The translations under genes were made by a program, and so were the position numbers. This document shows positions 20,666 through 33,117 of a stretch of 40,933 nucleotides of DNA, in pieces (the stretch's first letter is position 1; each line of letters begins with the position of its first letter). Where the stretch lies: contig WELB01000034.1 of NCBI GenBank assembly GCA_009602725.1, positions 816,533 to 857,465 of the forward strand, in the 5' to 3' direction. This stretch comes from Spirogloea muscicola. Its lineage: Eukaryota; Streptophyta; Zygnematophyceae; Spirogloeales; Spirogloeaceae. The notes beneath the pieces were generated by a model. The model made no database searches. It was not told where the DNA came from and saw nothing but the letters and a program-made list of their open reading frames with translations.

Positions 20666-20862
20666 GACAATACTCTCCCCCCCGCGGCCCCCCGCCCTCC
20701 CCGCCGCGCCGCCCAGCTCGGTGTACGCCCGCGCCTCCGGCACTGCAGGCGGCCCGCCTGCATTGCCGTCTGCACTGCCGCCTCCGCCGCCGCTGCGCAG
20801 CCGGCCATGCCCTGAGCCCTCCGCCCGCCTCGCCCGGCGCGGCCTCCGCGGCGCCGGCGGGG

Positions 20863-23800
20863 ATGCTGCTGGCCATGATGGGTGGCGCCATGGACGAGGC
20901 GGCGCCGGGCCCCGCTCGCCCGCAGCAGCTGCACGACGTGCTCGCCGGCCTCTGCCGCTCCTCCGGCTGGGCGTACGCCGTCTTCTGGCGCCTTCGGCCC
21001 CGCGCAATGCCCCAGTGAGAAGCCCATCACTACCCCCCCCTCCCCTTTCACCGCTACTTTCCCAGCGTTTCGGCTGTCCTCGTCCTCTGCGTCAACCCGA
21101 TTGCTCATAGGAGATGTCAGTGTCGAGCGCAGCGTCGTCGCCGTCGTCTGGTCAGTGTCAGTGGGCAGTGGGGCTGCCAGCGCCCCGACCACCCCTTGCA
21201 TCACGAGTTACGTCTCCCGACCAAGGTGTGGAGCGACCGGCCTCTTCGCTGCGGCAGCGGCTCCTGTGATGGAAACAGGGGCAGGCACAGGGTTTGCCAT
21301 GGCAGCGAGCACGCCAGTGGAAGGCAGGATGGCACGGCGGAGGACGTAGAACTGGGGATCAGGCGGCGCGATCAGGACGTGGCCAGCAGCGGTCCGCCCT
21401 TGTCTGACGGCCCTCAGAGCTGCACCCGCTGTGTCGCCGCCGCAGGCCCTCGGATCCGTCGGGCCTGGGCAGTCTCAGTGGTGCCCAAGCTCGGGAGCAG
21501 GGCTGGTAAGTGCACACTCACTCCCTCTGCCTGTGTGTACCTGGCTGTATGAAGCCTGCTCACATCCAGCCTTATTGCCTGCTGGCGAGGAGAGGCTGGC
21601 ATTCACATTGCTGCAACATATCTGGATGGATAACGTGCGTGAGAGATTGACATTTTCATTTGGTGTGGAAGCAATGGAGTGGCATGGAGGCTTCTGCTGG
21701 CCTTGCTCCCTGACTGAGCGAGGCCTCGAGAGGCAGATTGTAGACAGTCGGCCTGACTGCAGTAGTATGAGAGATGTCTGAAGCAGACACTCACTCTGCT
21801 CATCTTTAGGCACATGTTGACTTTTGCAAGAGCTGCCTATGGCCCGGCTCGGCTGGGCACCACCTGCAGGGTACTCATGTGGGAGGACGGCTTCTATTCC
21901 CTCAAAAACTGGCGCCTGTCCCCCGAGGAATTCAGCAGCGTTGACCCAGCAAGGCTCTCTGAGGAGTTCGGCCGCATGTCCTACCAGCTGTACAACTGCA
22001 ACAATGGGTGCGGCAATCTGGCAGTCGCAACTGGCGAGCCGGCTCTTTCCCTGTTGGTTCCTGAACAGCAAGTGCCGCGGCCGCAATCTCAACATGTCAA
22101 GTCCTGCAATATCTTGTGGGTGACCTCATGCGGAGCTCATGCCATTGGTTATTGATCGAGGCGTGCAGGTTGATAGGGAAGGTGGCCGCTCATGGCAGCT
22201 ACCAGTGGGTGCACAAGAAGGACCTGGAGCAGGCTGCCGCCTTAGATAATGGCTTGGACGGCCTTTCGGAGCAGGTATAAGCGGCCCCTTTGCATCTCAC
22301 TTCCTTGCGCTTGGCAAGCACCCTTAGGCAATGCCAACGAACATCAGTCGTTTTGTCATGACTTCTGAGATTGGTACTGACTGTGAGCTTGCCAGCCTCG
22401 CACTGTGCAGTACCCTGCAGGGTGGCAGGAGCAGTTTGACGCTGGCATTCAGGTACGACTACGCGTGAAGGCGCCCAAGCGCTGCTCAACTTGAAGAGGA
22501 AGCGCAGATTCTGAGTTCTGGTGGGCCTGCGAGATGCAAATCTGCTCTTGGCCCAGCAGTGGCATGCATATTGCACTGACAGCCAAGCGGCACCTTGTCA
22601 TCACAGACAATTGCTGGCATCTCGGTTGACCAAGGCGTGCTGCAGCTCGGCTCCTGCTGCATGGTAAGCAGGCCCAACCCGTAGTCTGACACCTGTGGCC
22701 TTGCAACCGGGTTGGCAAGTCCTCGATTGCCAACAACCTTATTGTTATAATACCAGGAGCAATCAGGAGCATGCTATGCATACCTCATCCCCTTTCTCGA
22801 GAGGAAGAGCGGCCGCCTCTTGCAGAGCGGCTGCCTTGCAGCTCTGCAGCAGCATGTCGCAGCGTGACGAAGCTAGTCAAAGCGGCTGTTCTTGTGGTGC
22901 CACTGGCCAGATCAGGCCGGCAAGGTCATTCTGTGCAGCCCAAAAACGCCGGGTGTTACAGTAGCAGCCTCGAGTAGCACTGCTGGCCTGTGACAGTGTC
23001 CTGGAGCGAAACATCTGACAGCCTGTTCCACGTCTGCCACTTGCGCAGCTGCCTCCGAATGCGTCACTGGTGCAGCATGTGCGCGACCTTTTCCAGGCCC
23101 TCAACAACGTGCAGGAGCATACCCTGGTTCGAGCAGGGCTGAGCCCAAAACAGCAGCCCACAGCGCAACTGACCGCACAGATGCAGCCTGGCCGGAGTAC
23201 GTCAATGCCAACCCCCATTTCTGTGACCACTGATGAAACTGTCAGACCTTGTCAGACTTCGCAAGGACCTTGTCAGTAAGCTCTGGGCAGCAGATCATTG
23301 AGCATCATGTCAGTGGTATGCAGATTCTGGAACCATGACCAGGATGGCAGGGCGTGTGACTATGTTCGATTCTCTGCTATGCAGGGCGCTGGGACCTCGC
23401 ATCAGGTGGCGGCGCTCCAGGGGACGCCGATGCGGGCTTCCTCAGCGCCGCAGGCGAAAGCAAAGTGCGCGGCACGCAGTTGGTCGCAATGCCCATCGAT
23501 AATGGCAGCTGGGATGGCTTGCACAGTAGCAGCCAAGGTCAGCCGGGGGCGGCAATGGCAGGCACTGTGCATGTGAAGGAGGAGCCAGGTACCAAGGCCA
23601 GCAAGGTGCAGTCAGTGAAGAAGGCCACACTTGAGTCGCTGCGAAATGTTGCACAACGCTTGATTGGCCAAAAGCGACCGGGGCAGAAGCGAGGAGCCGC
23701 GGCCGTCTCTGCGCGTTCAGGCAAGTCACCGCAACAGTGTCAACAGGCTATGCCTGCAGCAGGTGATGCGGACTTGGCGGCCACAGTTGATGCAGAGCTC

Positions 23801-25899
23801 CACCCGGAGCTCACTAGGGTGGCCTCCAGGAGCAGGAGCGGGAGCAGCCCACCGCGGCCGCGAGGCAGCCGCGGCGGCCGCCGCTCCACCAGCCTGGACC
23901 TCACGGACAGCGCCGAAGCGAGGATGTCTGCACAGCTGCTCCAAGCTGGGTTGCATGGCAGCAGCGCAGCAGCCGCTGGCAATTGCAGCGGCTTCACCAA
24001 CGGGGCCTCCCTGGGAGGTCAACCACAAGGTGGCGGCGGTGGCGCCGCCTTGCGAGACAGCCAGGACTTCCTCGGAGACCTGCTCTCGCCGTCGATGCGC
24101 AAGCTCTCGCTGGCCAGCGACAAGCGGCGGCGCTCGAGCTTCGACACGGCGCAGCTGCCGCGGATGCTGCCACTGGAAATCATCGACCTGCCGCAGCCAA
24201 CTGCGGTGTCCCACCCCACCCACATGGCGCCCGCAGTGCATATGCCAATACCAATGACGGTGCCACCACCCACAACGGCAGTGGCCCACCCGAGCTTTCT
24301 CATCGACCACAACGCTGCCATCCAGTCGCCAGATGTTATGGTGAAGGCGGAGGATGGCAGCATGCAGCCCACCAAGCTGAAGCCGATCCACCCTGGCCTG
24401 ACGCTCGTCGAAGCTTACGACCTCGAGTCGCCGCAGTCCGCATCGCCGTTCCCCTTCCACCCCTCTCGTCTCGCCAGCGCCAAGCCCGCCACGCTGGCCA
24501 AGGCCGTCGCCGGCACCGCTCCAGGCCAATCGTCGATGGCTACGCCACCGACTGAGGAGGATCTGTCCGCAGACTGCATCTCGGAGCTCATGCTGTTCTC
24601 CCCGCCGTCGCTTGCCCACATGAGCTTCTCCTTCACGCCTGCGCCGCTGCACGGCGGCCCCTCCATCTTCTCCGACTCATCCTCCACGACGCACGTGACT
24701 CTGCAGCAGCCACCACAACCGAGCTCCAGCTTCATGTTCCCACCTTCTGCTGCAGTCAACAGCCGTTTGCTGGAGCAGGACAGCGGCCAAGGTGGCGGCA
24801 GCAGCAGCAGCGCTGATGCTGCTTTCCCGCCGCGCTCCAAAAGCCCCGGGGGCTCCAGCTCCGACTCGGACCAAGGCGGGACACCTCCTCGGCGGCCCGC
24901 GCAGCTGGTCATCCCTGGCGGCGCTGCCGCATTGGGCGACGAGCCTTTGTGCTTGCCGCCGCCAGCTTGCACTGAGCCGGTGCCTCGCATGCCAGCCGCC
25001 ATGCTGCAAGAGGCGTTGATGCTGTCACCAGCATCCCCACTTGGGGGCCTGTCTGGGTTCCTGGACGAGCTCAGTGGCGGTTGGCCGATGCCGTCGCCGC
25101 TGCCAGCCGGAGGGGCCCTGTCGCCCAGCCAGCTCGGTCTCATGTGGCAGATCCAGGGCTTCGTTACGCCGTCACGTCAGCTGGTGGACAGCCACATGAC
25201 CTCGGACGACTGGTCCAACCTGCTGCAGAGCAGCAGAGCGCCAGCGGGCGGCAACGTGGCGAGTCTGCCAGCACCGGTATCCGAGCCTCTCACAAGTCCG
25301 ATGCAATTTATGAGTCAAGCCAAGAAGCAGGAGCAGCAGCAGGTTGCGCCTGTGGAGGATGGTGAGAAGGTCCTGCAGCCCCAAGTTGAGCAGCAGCAGC
25401 AAATGCTGCCGCCCTTTGCAGCCGCCCCTTCGCCTCCTCCCTTTGCAGCAGAGCTGGTGGGCGAGGGTGGCGATAATGCATCCGGGGAGGATAAAAGCAA
25501 GCTGCTGGTCCAGAAGCTGCGGCAGGCCAGCTCCGTGCTGCAGCAGCAGATCAGTCAGCTGCGTGACCACTTCCCTGATGGCGCCGAGGTGGGCACGGAA
25601 CCCAAGGGCCAGTCTGAGACTACCAATATATTGCTATAAGTGGCAGAATGACCAGGATGTTGAGATACATGACCACCTGACAAATATGAGCATGAAGAAT
25701 GTAATTATGCATGCACTGCTTCTGTATAGAGCCTTGCTAGTGCATGGGTGACCTGCTAATAGTTCGTGTCGGTTGGCCTGAGCCCACCTTGTAGATGCCA
25801 CTGTCTGACCTGCTGGAGCGCACACTCAACGACCTGCGCAAAAACAGCCACCAGGCCATACAGGGTACTGCCGCCATGCCGGCCATCACCTGGCAGTAG
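20863..25899 (+). CDS. bHLH-MYC_N transcription factor, LONESOME HIGHWAY-like, 8 exons
   Basis: Nuclear bHLH regulator of the plant LHW class. Proposed exons: 20863-21014, 21870-22007, 22169-22274, 22411-22452, 22607-22663, 23049-23275, 23446-25588, 25795-25899, giving about 989 residues in a consistent frame. Residues 18-190 form the bHLH-MYC_N domain: LHDVLAGLCRSSGWAYAVFW, VLMWEDGFY, LIGKVAAHGSYQWVHKKDLE, FDAGIQ|TIAGISVDQGVLQL, LPPNASLVQHVRDLF, each aligning with LHW family blocks. A long low-complexity middle carries basic patches (SDKRRRSS) and Ser/Pro/Gln-rich stretches. The C-terminus holds the HLH: helix 1 VLQQQISQLRDHFPDGAE ends exon 7, and helix 2 MPLSDLLERTLNDLRKN opens exon 8, so an intron falls in the loop. 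The basic region lacks the His-Glu-Arg E-box contacts, as in LHW proteins, which act as heterodimer partners. The 23276-23445 intron is the least certain. Without the last intron the frame stops at 25639. Confidence 0.8.
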
Positions 25900-26548
25900 C
25901 TGGCGCCTGTTGCACCACCTCGGCCCGCAATAATATAGAAAATACAAAGGTGTAGAGATGACACAACCCCTGCTATCACCTGCACTCTTCTGTAGCCCTT
26001 CTCCTAGATCAGCCTGGTCACCAGAAGTCCACTTCGTTATCAGATCCCCAATGGGCACGGACTGACCCGTGACCACTTCGCTAGTTGGCTCAGCGCTGCT
26101 TGCTGATTCATTCGAATGACTTTCAGACTGCTGCCACCAAAGAGGAGGTTAGCAGTGTTCAAGCTTGCAGGTCTTAGCCACCACATTGAGCAAGCCTCAA
26201 CACCGCTGACCTTAAGAACTGGATTGGCTGCAACATCACTAGATGTCACTTGATTTGCCTCATTCTTTTCATCGCTCAGGGCTCTCAAGCAGCAACAAGA
26301 CTTGTGTATACAACATGCCCCTTGCGTGGGCCGCAGATTGAACACCCGGTAGCGCGAGCCAGCACATGAACTTAATACAAGGAAAGCCACCCAGCAGCAA
26401 AATTGCAGATACCAACCATATTATCCTGACCATCGACACACTCTGAAGACGGATCAATGGAGCCCCCAGAGGGGCTTCAAATTCTGTCTGCCGGAAAGTA
26501 CAACGAGCCTCTCAATGGAGGCAAGCAGCAGGGATTTGCACAGCACAG

Positions 26549-29500
26549 TCACCCTGCTGGTGCTAGCCGCGCCTTGTACAGAAGAATGTACGCCATATGC
26601 CAGTCCCCTGCCAGGAATACCAAAGACATACAAGTCAGTGAAGCTTCAGCACACAGGGTTGGCAAGTGACATGGTAAAAGGATGTAAAGCAACTGTAGAT
26701 AGCGCATCTGCTGATGTGTTTCATAGCCCATTGATTTTGGCTGAGAATGAGACTTTGAACAGGATGCCATGGGCGTCTGGTCAGGTGGAACAACAAGTGC
26801 AGGACGAGTACCTCCGCCTGACAAACGCACAATATCATCGTCCTTTTTGGGGAATAACTTCTCATCGGTATAATTCACCCATGTACCTGCTCACAAGCCC
26901 CCAGACTGCAGTCAATCACTGAGATCCTTGAACAGGTATGCACAAAGAATTGCAGAAAGTATGTGCAGCTTCCTCAGTCTTGCATTTGCTGCCTTCCACT
27001 CAGGGTTCATGAGCATGCTCGTGCTTGGTCATCAGCAAACAAGCATAAGAGGAGCTTCTATAGGTCCTGGACTGGCGGGATTGCATACCGCTTTCTTGCT
27101 TGACCCATGACACATAGTGCCCAGAATCAGCACTCCGTCCCTTGTGGGTGAGGACAGACACAAGGTCGTACATTCCCATCAAGCGCTTCTGTTCATCAGC
27201 GCCTGATAATGTTGCCGAGCAAGTCCACCCACAGCACCATGCCGACCAAGTCAGACCGACGGTGCCTTCAGTATATATGCCCCTAACCTTGCCACTTGTC
27301 AATCACTGGCTCTCAGTTCCAATGATTTCCAAGAGGCACATGGGAATGGGCTTCAAGAAGCCTCACGCTGTGCTCACAGGTGCACACTCTTAACACCGAT
27401 ATATGGGATGTCCATAAGAGCAAGATGACAGAGGCAAGCTGCACAAATTTGCACAACAGCTGATGCATTCGCATTGGTCAGATTGGTACCTTGCGAAGAG
27501 CCTTCGCCACTGGTGAACGATGTTGTGGGCCTATCTGACTCCTGATGACATGCAAGCAAGCGGTGAGCGGGTCAGAACGAGCAACAGGGACCTTTCTGAT
27601 ACTCTGAGCTTTGTCTAACACGCTTCTATATTCCGCATGCTTTCAATAATCTACTGCGTGACAGGACCTGAGACATGCCTGACCACAAAGGCAGACCTCT
27701 CTACTAGTCCCTTCTGTAGATCTCGGGAGCACAGGTCGTATAGCTACTATTTTAAGCTGAGAGACGTATGCAACACCTGGTGGGGTGATATTGTTACCTT
27801 GCTATCAGCCATGTTAACATCAGCTTCCATAGCAGTGGAGATATTGACCTGGGCAGCCGCTTCTGGCATTGCACCACTTGATGCGCGCGTTGCCTCCACA
27901 TCCTTGCTTGCATCCTGGCCAACCACCTTGCCATTACTGGTGGCCTTCTCCAAGCCAGCCTTCTGTTCATCCTCAGCTACCGCGGCCTACACAGACCAGC
28001 AAACTTGGCTGAGGGGTGCAGGAGCTATGCTACACTAGCAGTGGTGTACAGGAAGCCACTGCTTTCTCCACGGATGCGGTAGAGCAATCATCGGCAGCTG
28101 TACTTGGCGACCAACACTCGTTCGCATTGTGTGGAATAGACCAACCTGAGAGTGGGCACCCCACTATTCTTCTTGTCAAGTGCTTGCAGGACACTAATAA
28201 CATGATTGCAGACTTGACATGTAACTGTCTTGCATTGCTAAGTCAAAACACTACAGATACCAGTACCTTTCGCGGCTCAGTAAGGGCCTCCTTCAGCTCC
28301 TCTGTGCAGAAAGCATATATGTCAAGTACTAACGGATACCCGACTTTCTGCAGCCAAAAAACAACATTCATCATGAGCGTAGGTATTCAAGTGCGTTGTG
28401 GCCAGCAATTCTTGCGACTGCCAGATTACATTCTTGAAGCACTCGCAAAGTAAGGCATTCATTGTAGTAATCTGCAGATTACAAACTTACTCGCAGTATC
28501 TTGGCCTTTTGCTGAGATTCTCTCTTCCAGAAGAAGCGAACAAACTGAACAGTCAAGTACCTGCAAGCATAGCAAGTAGAGTTGAGTCAGGAACATTGTA
28601 GATATTGTTATTGTCTCGCGAGCCAGGACTTCTTCAATTGACATGAATAACGTATTGCATATTGCTGCTGTGACCCTAAAGCTCCTACATTTGACAAGAG
28701 CTTGCCAGTCTATGAGAAACTCCACTGAGCATGCAGGCAATATGATAATACTATCAGTGCAACAGCGATAAAGCCTGACGGTCAAAGAGTAAAATCAAGG
28801 GACACATCCATTGCATGTGGCTCAACATTTCACCGCAACTCACTTTGGCAACCGACTAATGAGTGAATCTCTCTTGAATACAGCACTACGGCCTAGTTGG
28901 ACAGAGTTCTTCTCCACTTCATCCTTCAAGCCCTGCAAGAAGCTTCAATAAAATGTGAGCATAGCCCATGGCTAGCTTATAGCCCACAATTAGGAGAAGG
29001 CAAGACTGCTGAGCCCCTTGGTCAACATATATCCTAGATGCTGTTTAATGATGACTTAAGCACCTTGTTGGTTCCACTGCAGATGTGGCTTTGCAAATGA
29101 CAAGCCGTACCTGCTTCAGACCTTCCTGTAAGAAATTGACCTCCGCAGAGATGTGACACTTCAGCATGTACACAGTCTCTTTCTCTATGCTTTCCTCTCC
29201 AGTTTCGGCACAGCGAAGCCTGCAAAAGCATGCAAATTAAGCCACACTGATAAGCTTTGTCAGGTATGCTTGACCTCTGCAGACAAGAGAAAAATGGAAG
29301 ATGCTGAAGCTTCTGAATCAGGAATAACAAATGCAGCTGAAGCTAAAATTGCATGTCGGTCATCCCCACATTGGACTGACAGACTGTGTATACGCTGTTG
29401 TGCCTTACATGGTCCTGCGACAGTTGAGATCAGATATGCACAGGCAGCCTGGAGGCGAATTGAAGGCATGGACAATCATAGGGTAATTAATTCCTGAGTC

Positions 29501-32408
29501 TGCAGAACTCGGCAAATGGACTTACGTGCTGACAAGTTCGATGCCAAACAACTCCTTGACTGGGTCAGCAAGCCTGCAAGTATCAAGTTTTAACAAGAAC
29601 TGGTAAGGACCAGCGGCAGCTTTCAGCAGTTCCTTTGTAAAAAGGTTACACTCCACTATGAGCAGACCACAACAGTAATCCGTCCTCCTTCACTCTCAGT
29701 GAAAGGGAAGGATATCGGTGCTCGACGTATCTCAGCCATCAAAGAGTTGATGCTGCTGCTTCTCCCCACCCCCATCCTCCCTCCCTCCCTCCCTCCCTCT
29801 CTCTTTCTCTCCGTTGTACAAAGTAGCTAAGCAGACCGAATGAAATTTGGAACTGGACTCAGTTTTCCAATTTCTAGTTTACCCATCTGTGATTTTGGCA
29901 TAGAGCTACCTCCCGTGGCCTTCCCCTGGAATACTGTAAACTCGATTTCACACCATCAAGTTCAAGGGATGCTTGTGTGTGCCCACACCTGCCTGCACCT
30001 GCTGTGTTCACACTACTGGATTTAAGGCGTTCTGAGAGTGTGGAAAGAAGCTGTGTCCAACACTCCTCAGCATCCTGGCGAGTATAAAGACAAGAGCAGG
30101 TAGACTATTACGTGCGAAATCTGGAAATATGATAATTGAATCTGCCTATTGCAACAGAGCTGTAGGATGACTACTGCAGCATAGCCTCCTACTAGTACTT
30201 TCTCTAATCGGCACACAATAAGTACAGGAATGCTTCAGCAGATGAGACTCATTGTGCACACAGGATATTGACAGTGACATATGCAAGACATCAAGGAGAC
30301 ATACACAATCTCAAACATGTGGGGCTCACAGAAGTGCTGTAGTAAGAGAACCTGAGAAGGTATGTCAAGATACCTGCTGCATAGGTGCACCCCCCTCGCT
30401 GGTCTCAGCAAATTGAGGAAACAGCTCCCGCAGGAACTGCAGGACGATAGCTGCCGATGCAAAAGTTACAGGACTACAAAGATAAACAGCGATAAAGAAC
30501 ATTGTCGTCTTGCAATACAAAATTTTGCAGGGCTGATCGTGTCAGCACCATAAGGGTACTGACCATTGTAAAGCGGAAGGGAGCAACTGGCTTTTGGCTG
30601 GTTTTGAGCTCCACAAAGAGGTCCCGAGTTGCCAGCGCAAGCTTATGAGATCTGTCCTGGGTAATGCCTGACCCATCTGAATAGCTGCACAGGTGATTCA
30701 GATTGCCAAAGTCAGGTACAGCTTCTACTGCGTAACCCTTGACATGTTCAGAAGAATAAGCAGGAATACTTTGAATCCTCGATTCATACGAGGACTCAAA
30801 GCTCTCTAATTTGCAGTCGTGAGCCAATAGCTCTAACATGCATGCTCTAAGTGCAAGGTGTAGCTTGTGGCCAATGATCACTGAATTCATGAACATAAAT
30901 GATGCACAAACTTAAAGAGTGTCCATGTACGACCATGCACCATCAAGCTGCGAGACCTCACAGGCTGAGAGCAGAATTCAGTTCGGGCACATGTTGTAGA
31001 CACTGGATGGTTGAATTCATGTAACACGTTTCTCCCAGATTGATCAAGCCTGCGCTGTACTCCGACTGCAGTGGCATAGTATCTGACTTTGATCATCTGA
31101 CAAGATCTTCGGTACACCAGCGCAAGCTACAAGTGGAACAAGCGCTGCCATAACACTTGCACTGCCAGGTAGCACTCACAACATGCCACTGCAGTTTGGC
31201 AACCGCAAGACTGACTGTGGGACTTGCGCATCCCAATGGCAGCAATCACTCACGTTTGCAGCAGCTTCCTGCTCCTCATGCGGCAGGTCCTCAAGAAAAG
31301 TCGTCTTGTCTACTGGCTGGCTCGGCAAGGCATCAGCAGTTCCCATCATCATCAGCTTTTGACCCTGTTATACAGCAATAGAGTGTCTCGGGTTTAGGGT
31401 TGTTGGTTTGCTGGCATGTGTGCACCTTGCTGTGATATACAACCACGGGGCCGCTACAGCTTCAGCTACGCAACAATTAGAAGCCAGGGCTACAAGGAGC
31501 ATTCTCCCTAACGAAGGTGTTGTCGTTGACAGCTGACCTCCTTGATGGCCACCTTTGACCACTCGGCGTCATCCTGCAAAGCACGCACAGGGCTTTAACA
31601 AGCGCACTTCGAACAGATGCTTGACAAACCATTACCCTCAACCTTGAAAGGACAAGGTGGGCTAGTAAGAGAGATTGTTACGCATGCTTAATTCCACTGC
31701 AGCTTGAGTAAGAACAAGTTTGCCAGGATAATTGCTCAAGATTCATGTTGTCAAAGTGGACTTTAAACTGGCCATATAGTCATGTGCAAAACGAGGAGGC
31801 ACCTGAAGAAGGCCTCCCTTGACCATGATCTTCTGGCGCTCAGGTGCGACACCAGTCAGGGCAAACATCTGCCCCTTGAAGACCAGGGGCAGCTGGCTGA
31901 CGTCGATCTCCACGTCTTCGAAGAGCTCCTTCTGCCACTTGACGCTCACTGCAATGGGGGCAGCTTGCCACTGTCGTCAGCACTTGCACGGGCGCGCTGC
32001 CAACGACGGATGCTCTGCACGGTGCGCTCGAGGCAGCCTCCCACTGGTCAGAATCACTCATGATTGTGGGCAAGGCCGGCGGCTAGTCAAGCGCAGCTTC
32101 GCGCAGACATGTCTCCTTGCCCACAGGAGCACGCACACTGGCTCAATTGTTGCAGCATGCGGGCCTGTGGCGGCGGTGCCACGTGAGGACTCCAAGCCCC
32201 ACGGCCGAGTCGCTTTGGAAGCAGCCAGTGAATCGGACCCGCTAATGGTCTTGCGGACGAGGATCAGTGGCCCACGCTAATTCTCGTCCGCCTCAGCTGA
32301 CTGCCACTGAGTCCGGTCAGGCAAGGAGCCTGGTGCGAGCTAGCAACAGTCCCGCCTAAACAGTTCAGGAAAGGGGGGCTGGCGAGGTGCACGCTCACCC
32401 TTCACCAT
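26549..32408 (-). CDS. UBP6: Proteasome-associated ubiquitin hydrolase UBP6/USP14, 18 exons
   Basis: Cysteine protease that removes ubiquitin from substrates docked on the 26S proteasome. Minus-strand exons: 32408-32399, 31948-31803, 31573-31538, 31364-31254, 31065-30962, 30684-30564, 30436-30374, 30074-29989, 29573-29526, 29219-29111, 28932-28844, 28560-28491, 28347-28267, 27986-27798, 27541-27490, 27202-27089, 26886-26812, 26607-26549; phases agree and give about 520 residues (482 in Arabidopsis UBP6). The N-terminal ubiquitin-like domain reads VSVKWQKELFEDVEIDVSQ and PERQKIMVKGGLLQDDAEW. Catalytic domain: Cys box NLGETCYMNST, APMQQ|DAEECWTQLL, LKCHISAEVNFLQEGLK, YLTVQFVRFFWKRES, YPLVLDIYAF, His box GRSADSGHYVSWVKQESG, then SGGG|DWHMAYILLYKAR. 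The usual NLGNTCYM carries Glu (codon 31032-31030) for the second Asn, while the oxyanion Asn, Cys, His and Asp are kept. The 10-nt first exon is inferred from ATG plus a GTGAGC donor. The gene ends convergently, 650 bp from the bHLH gene. Confidence 0.93.
29766..29812. repeat. CCCT/CT microsatellite in a UBP6 intron
   Basis: CCTCCCTCCCTCCCTCCC followed by CTCTCTTTCTCTCC, within the intron between exons 8 and 9 of UBP6. On the transcribed strand it is a GGGA purine tract. Confidence 0.8.
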
Positions 32409-32654
32409 GGCTGCGAGCCGCCGCCGGCAAAGCCTTCACGAGGACTGTCGAGCGTGGCGGGCCTGCCGCGAGACCTGCGGCGGCAGCGACGGCGGCGGCG
32501 GCGGCGGAGTTGGCGGAGGAGGATGGCTGTGGAGGGGACTTCGCGTGTGATAGGAGGCGGGGTGGTCTAGCTGATATACACGCTGAAGCACACAGCGACT
32601 TAAGTGGCCACTGGATGCTCAATATAGAGCACCCTATACCACTCAACTTGGAAG
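32409..32654. promoter_or_regulatory. Upstream region of UBP6 with GCC/GGC triplet tract
   Basis: A (GGC)n-like stretch at about 32479-32515 lies 70-110 bp upstream of the inferred UBP6 start and probably belongs to its 5' UTR or core promoter. No TATA box or specific operator can be named. Confidence 0.3.
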
Positions 32655-32812
32655 CGCTTTCCATTCCTTTGGGCTGGCCTCTCCCAGCCACCAGTTAATC
32701 TGGCCGCTCTTGCTTTCTTTTTCGTCCAAATGTAGAGTGCTCAGTAGCAGGGCGATGGCTGTGGTTGGCAGCCCAGGAAAGGGATTTGAGAATGAATGCT
32801 GCGCCAGAGTGG
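32655..32812. repeat. Opposed pair of hairpin units upstream of UBP6
   Basis: Plus unit at about 32662-32712: TCCATTCCTTTGGGCTGGCC, TCTCCCAGCC, ACCAGTTAATCTGGCCGCTC, the same subtype as at 503 and 16033. Minus unit at about 32750-32805: GCGATGGCTGTGGTTGGCAG, CCCAGGAAAGGGATTTGAGA. Confidence 0.65.
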
Positions 32813-32899
32813 AATCTTCAGACATTGATGTGAAGAACAGAAGAAAGAGAAGAAGAGAGCTCTGCCAAGAGATATGGGCGAGCCGTCTTCTCTGCCAAG

Positions 32900-32998
32900 A
32901 GAGACAGAAAGTGCTCGCCCATAGAGAACAGGGGCTGGCAAAGCAGAAGAAAGTGCTCGCCCATAGAGAAGAGGGGCTGGCAAAGCCAGCCCAAAATA
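32900..32998 (-). repeat. Tandem short hairpin modules (about 45 bp)
   Basis: AAGTGCTCGCCCATAGAGAA, CAGGGGCTGGCAAAGCAGA, then AAGTGCTCGCCCATAGAGAA, GAGGGGCTGGCAAAGCCAGC. The module occurs twice head to tail; the first copy has lost its second stem arm. It is the same sequence that is inserted at 33165-33209 in the opposite orientation. Confidence 0.75.
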
Positions 32999-33117
32999 CC
33001 GGCGAGCCCTTTGTCAGGGTGATAGTTTTCCGGCAGCTAGTCTGTCGGATTTGAGGCTCCTCACTCGTGACTACTGAGTGGTCCATCCTCCCCCGTTCTG
33101 CCATAGCCTCTTCAGGC
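32999..33117 (+). pseudogene. Extremely truncated retrotransposon 3' end
   Basis: GGTGATAGTTTTCCGGCAGC, TAGTCTGTCGGATTTGAGGC, then the 3' UTR TGAGTGGTCCATCCTCCCCC and CCATAGCCTCTTCAGGC. It repeats the last coding codons and UTR of the copy that begins immediately after it, so two 3' ends lie in tandem. Confidence 0.7.

Noticed and set aside
20863-25639. MYC_N protein without a bHLH domain
   Set aside because: First impression from the large exon alone; recognising the intron 25589-25794 restores helix 2 in the small last exon.
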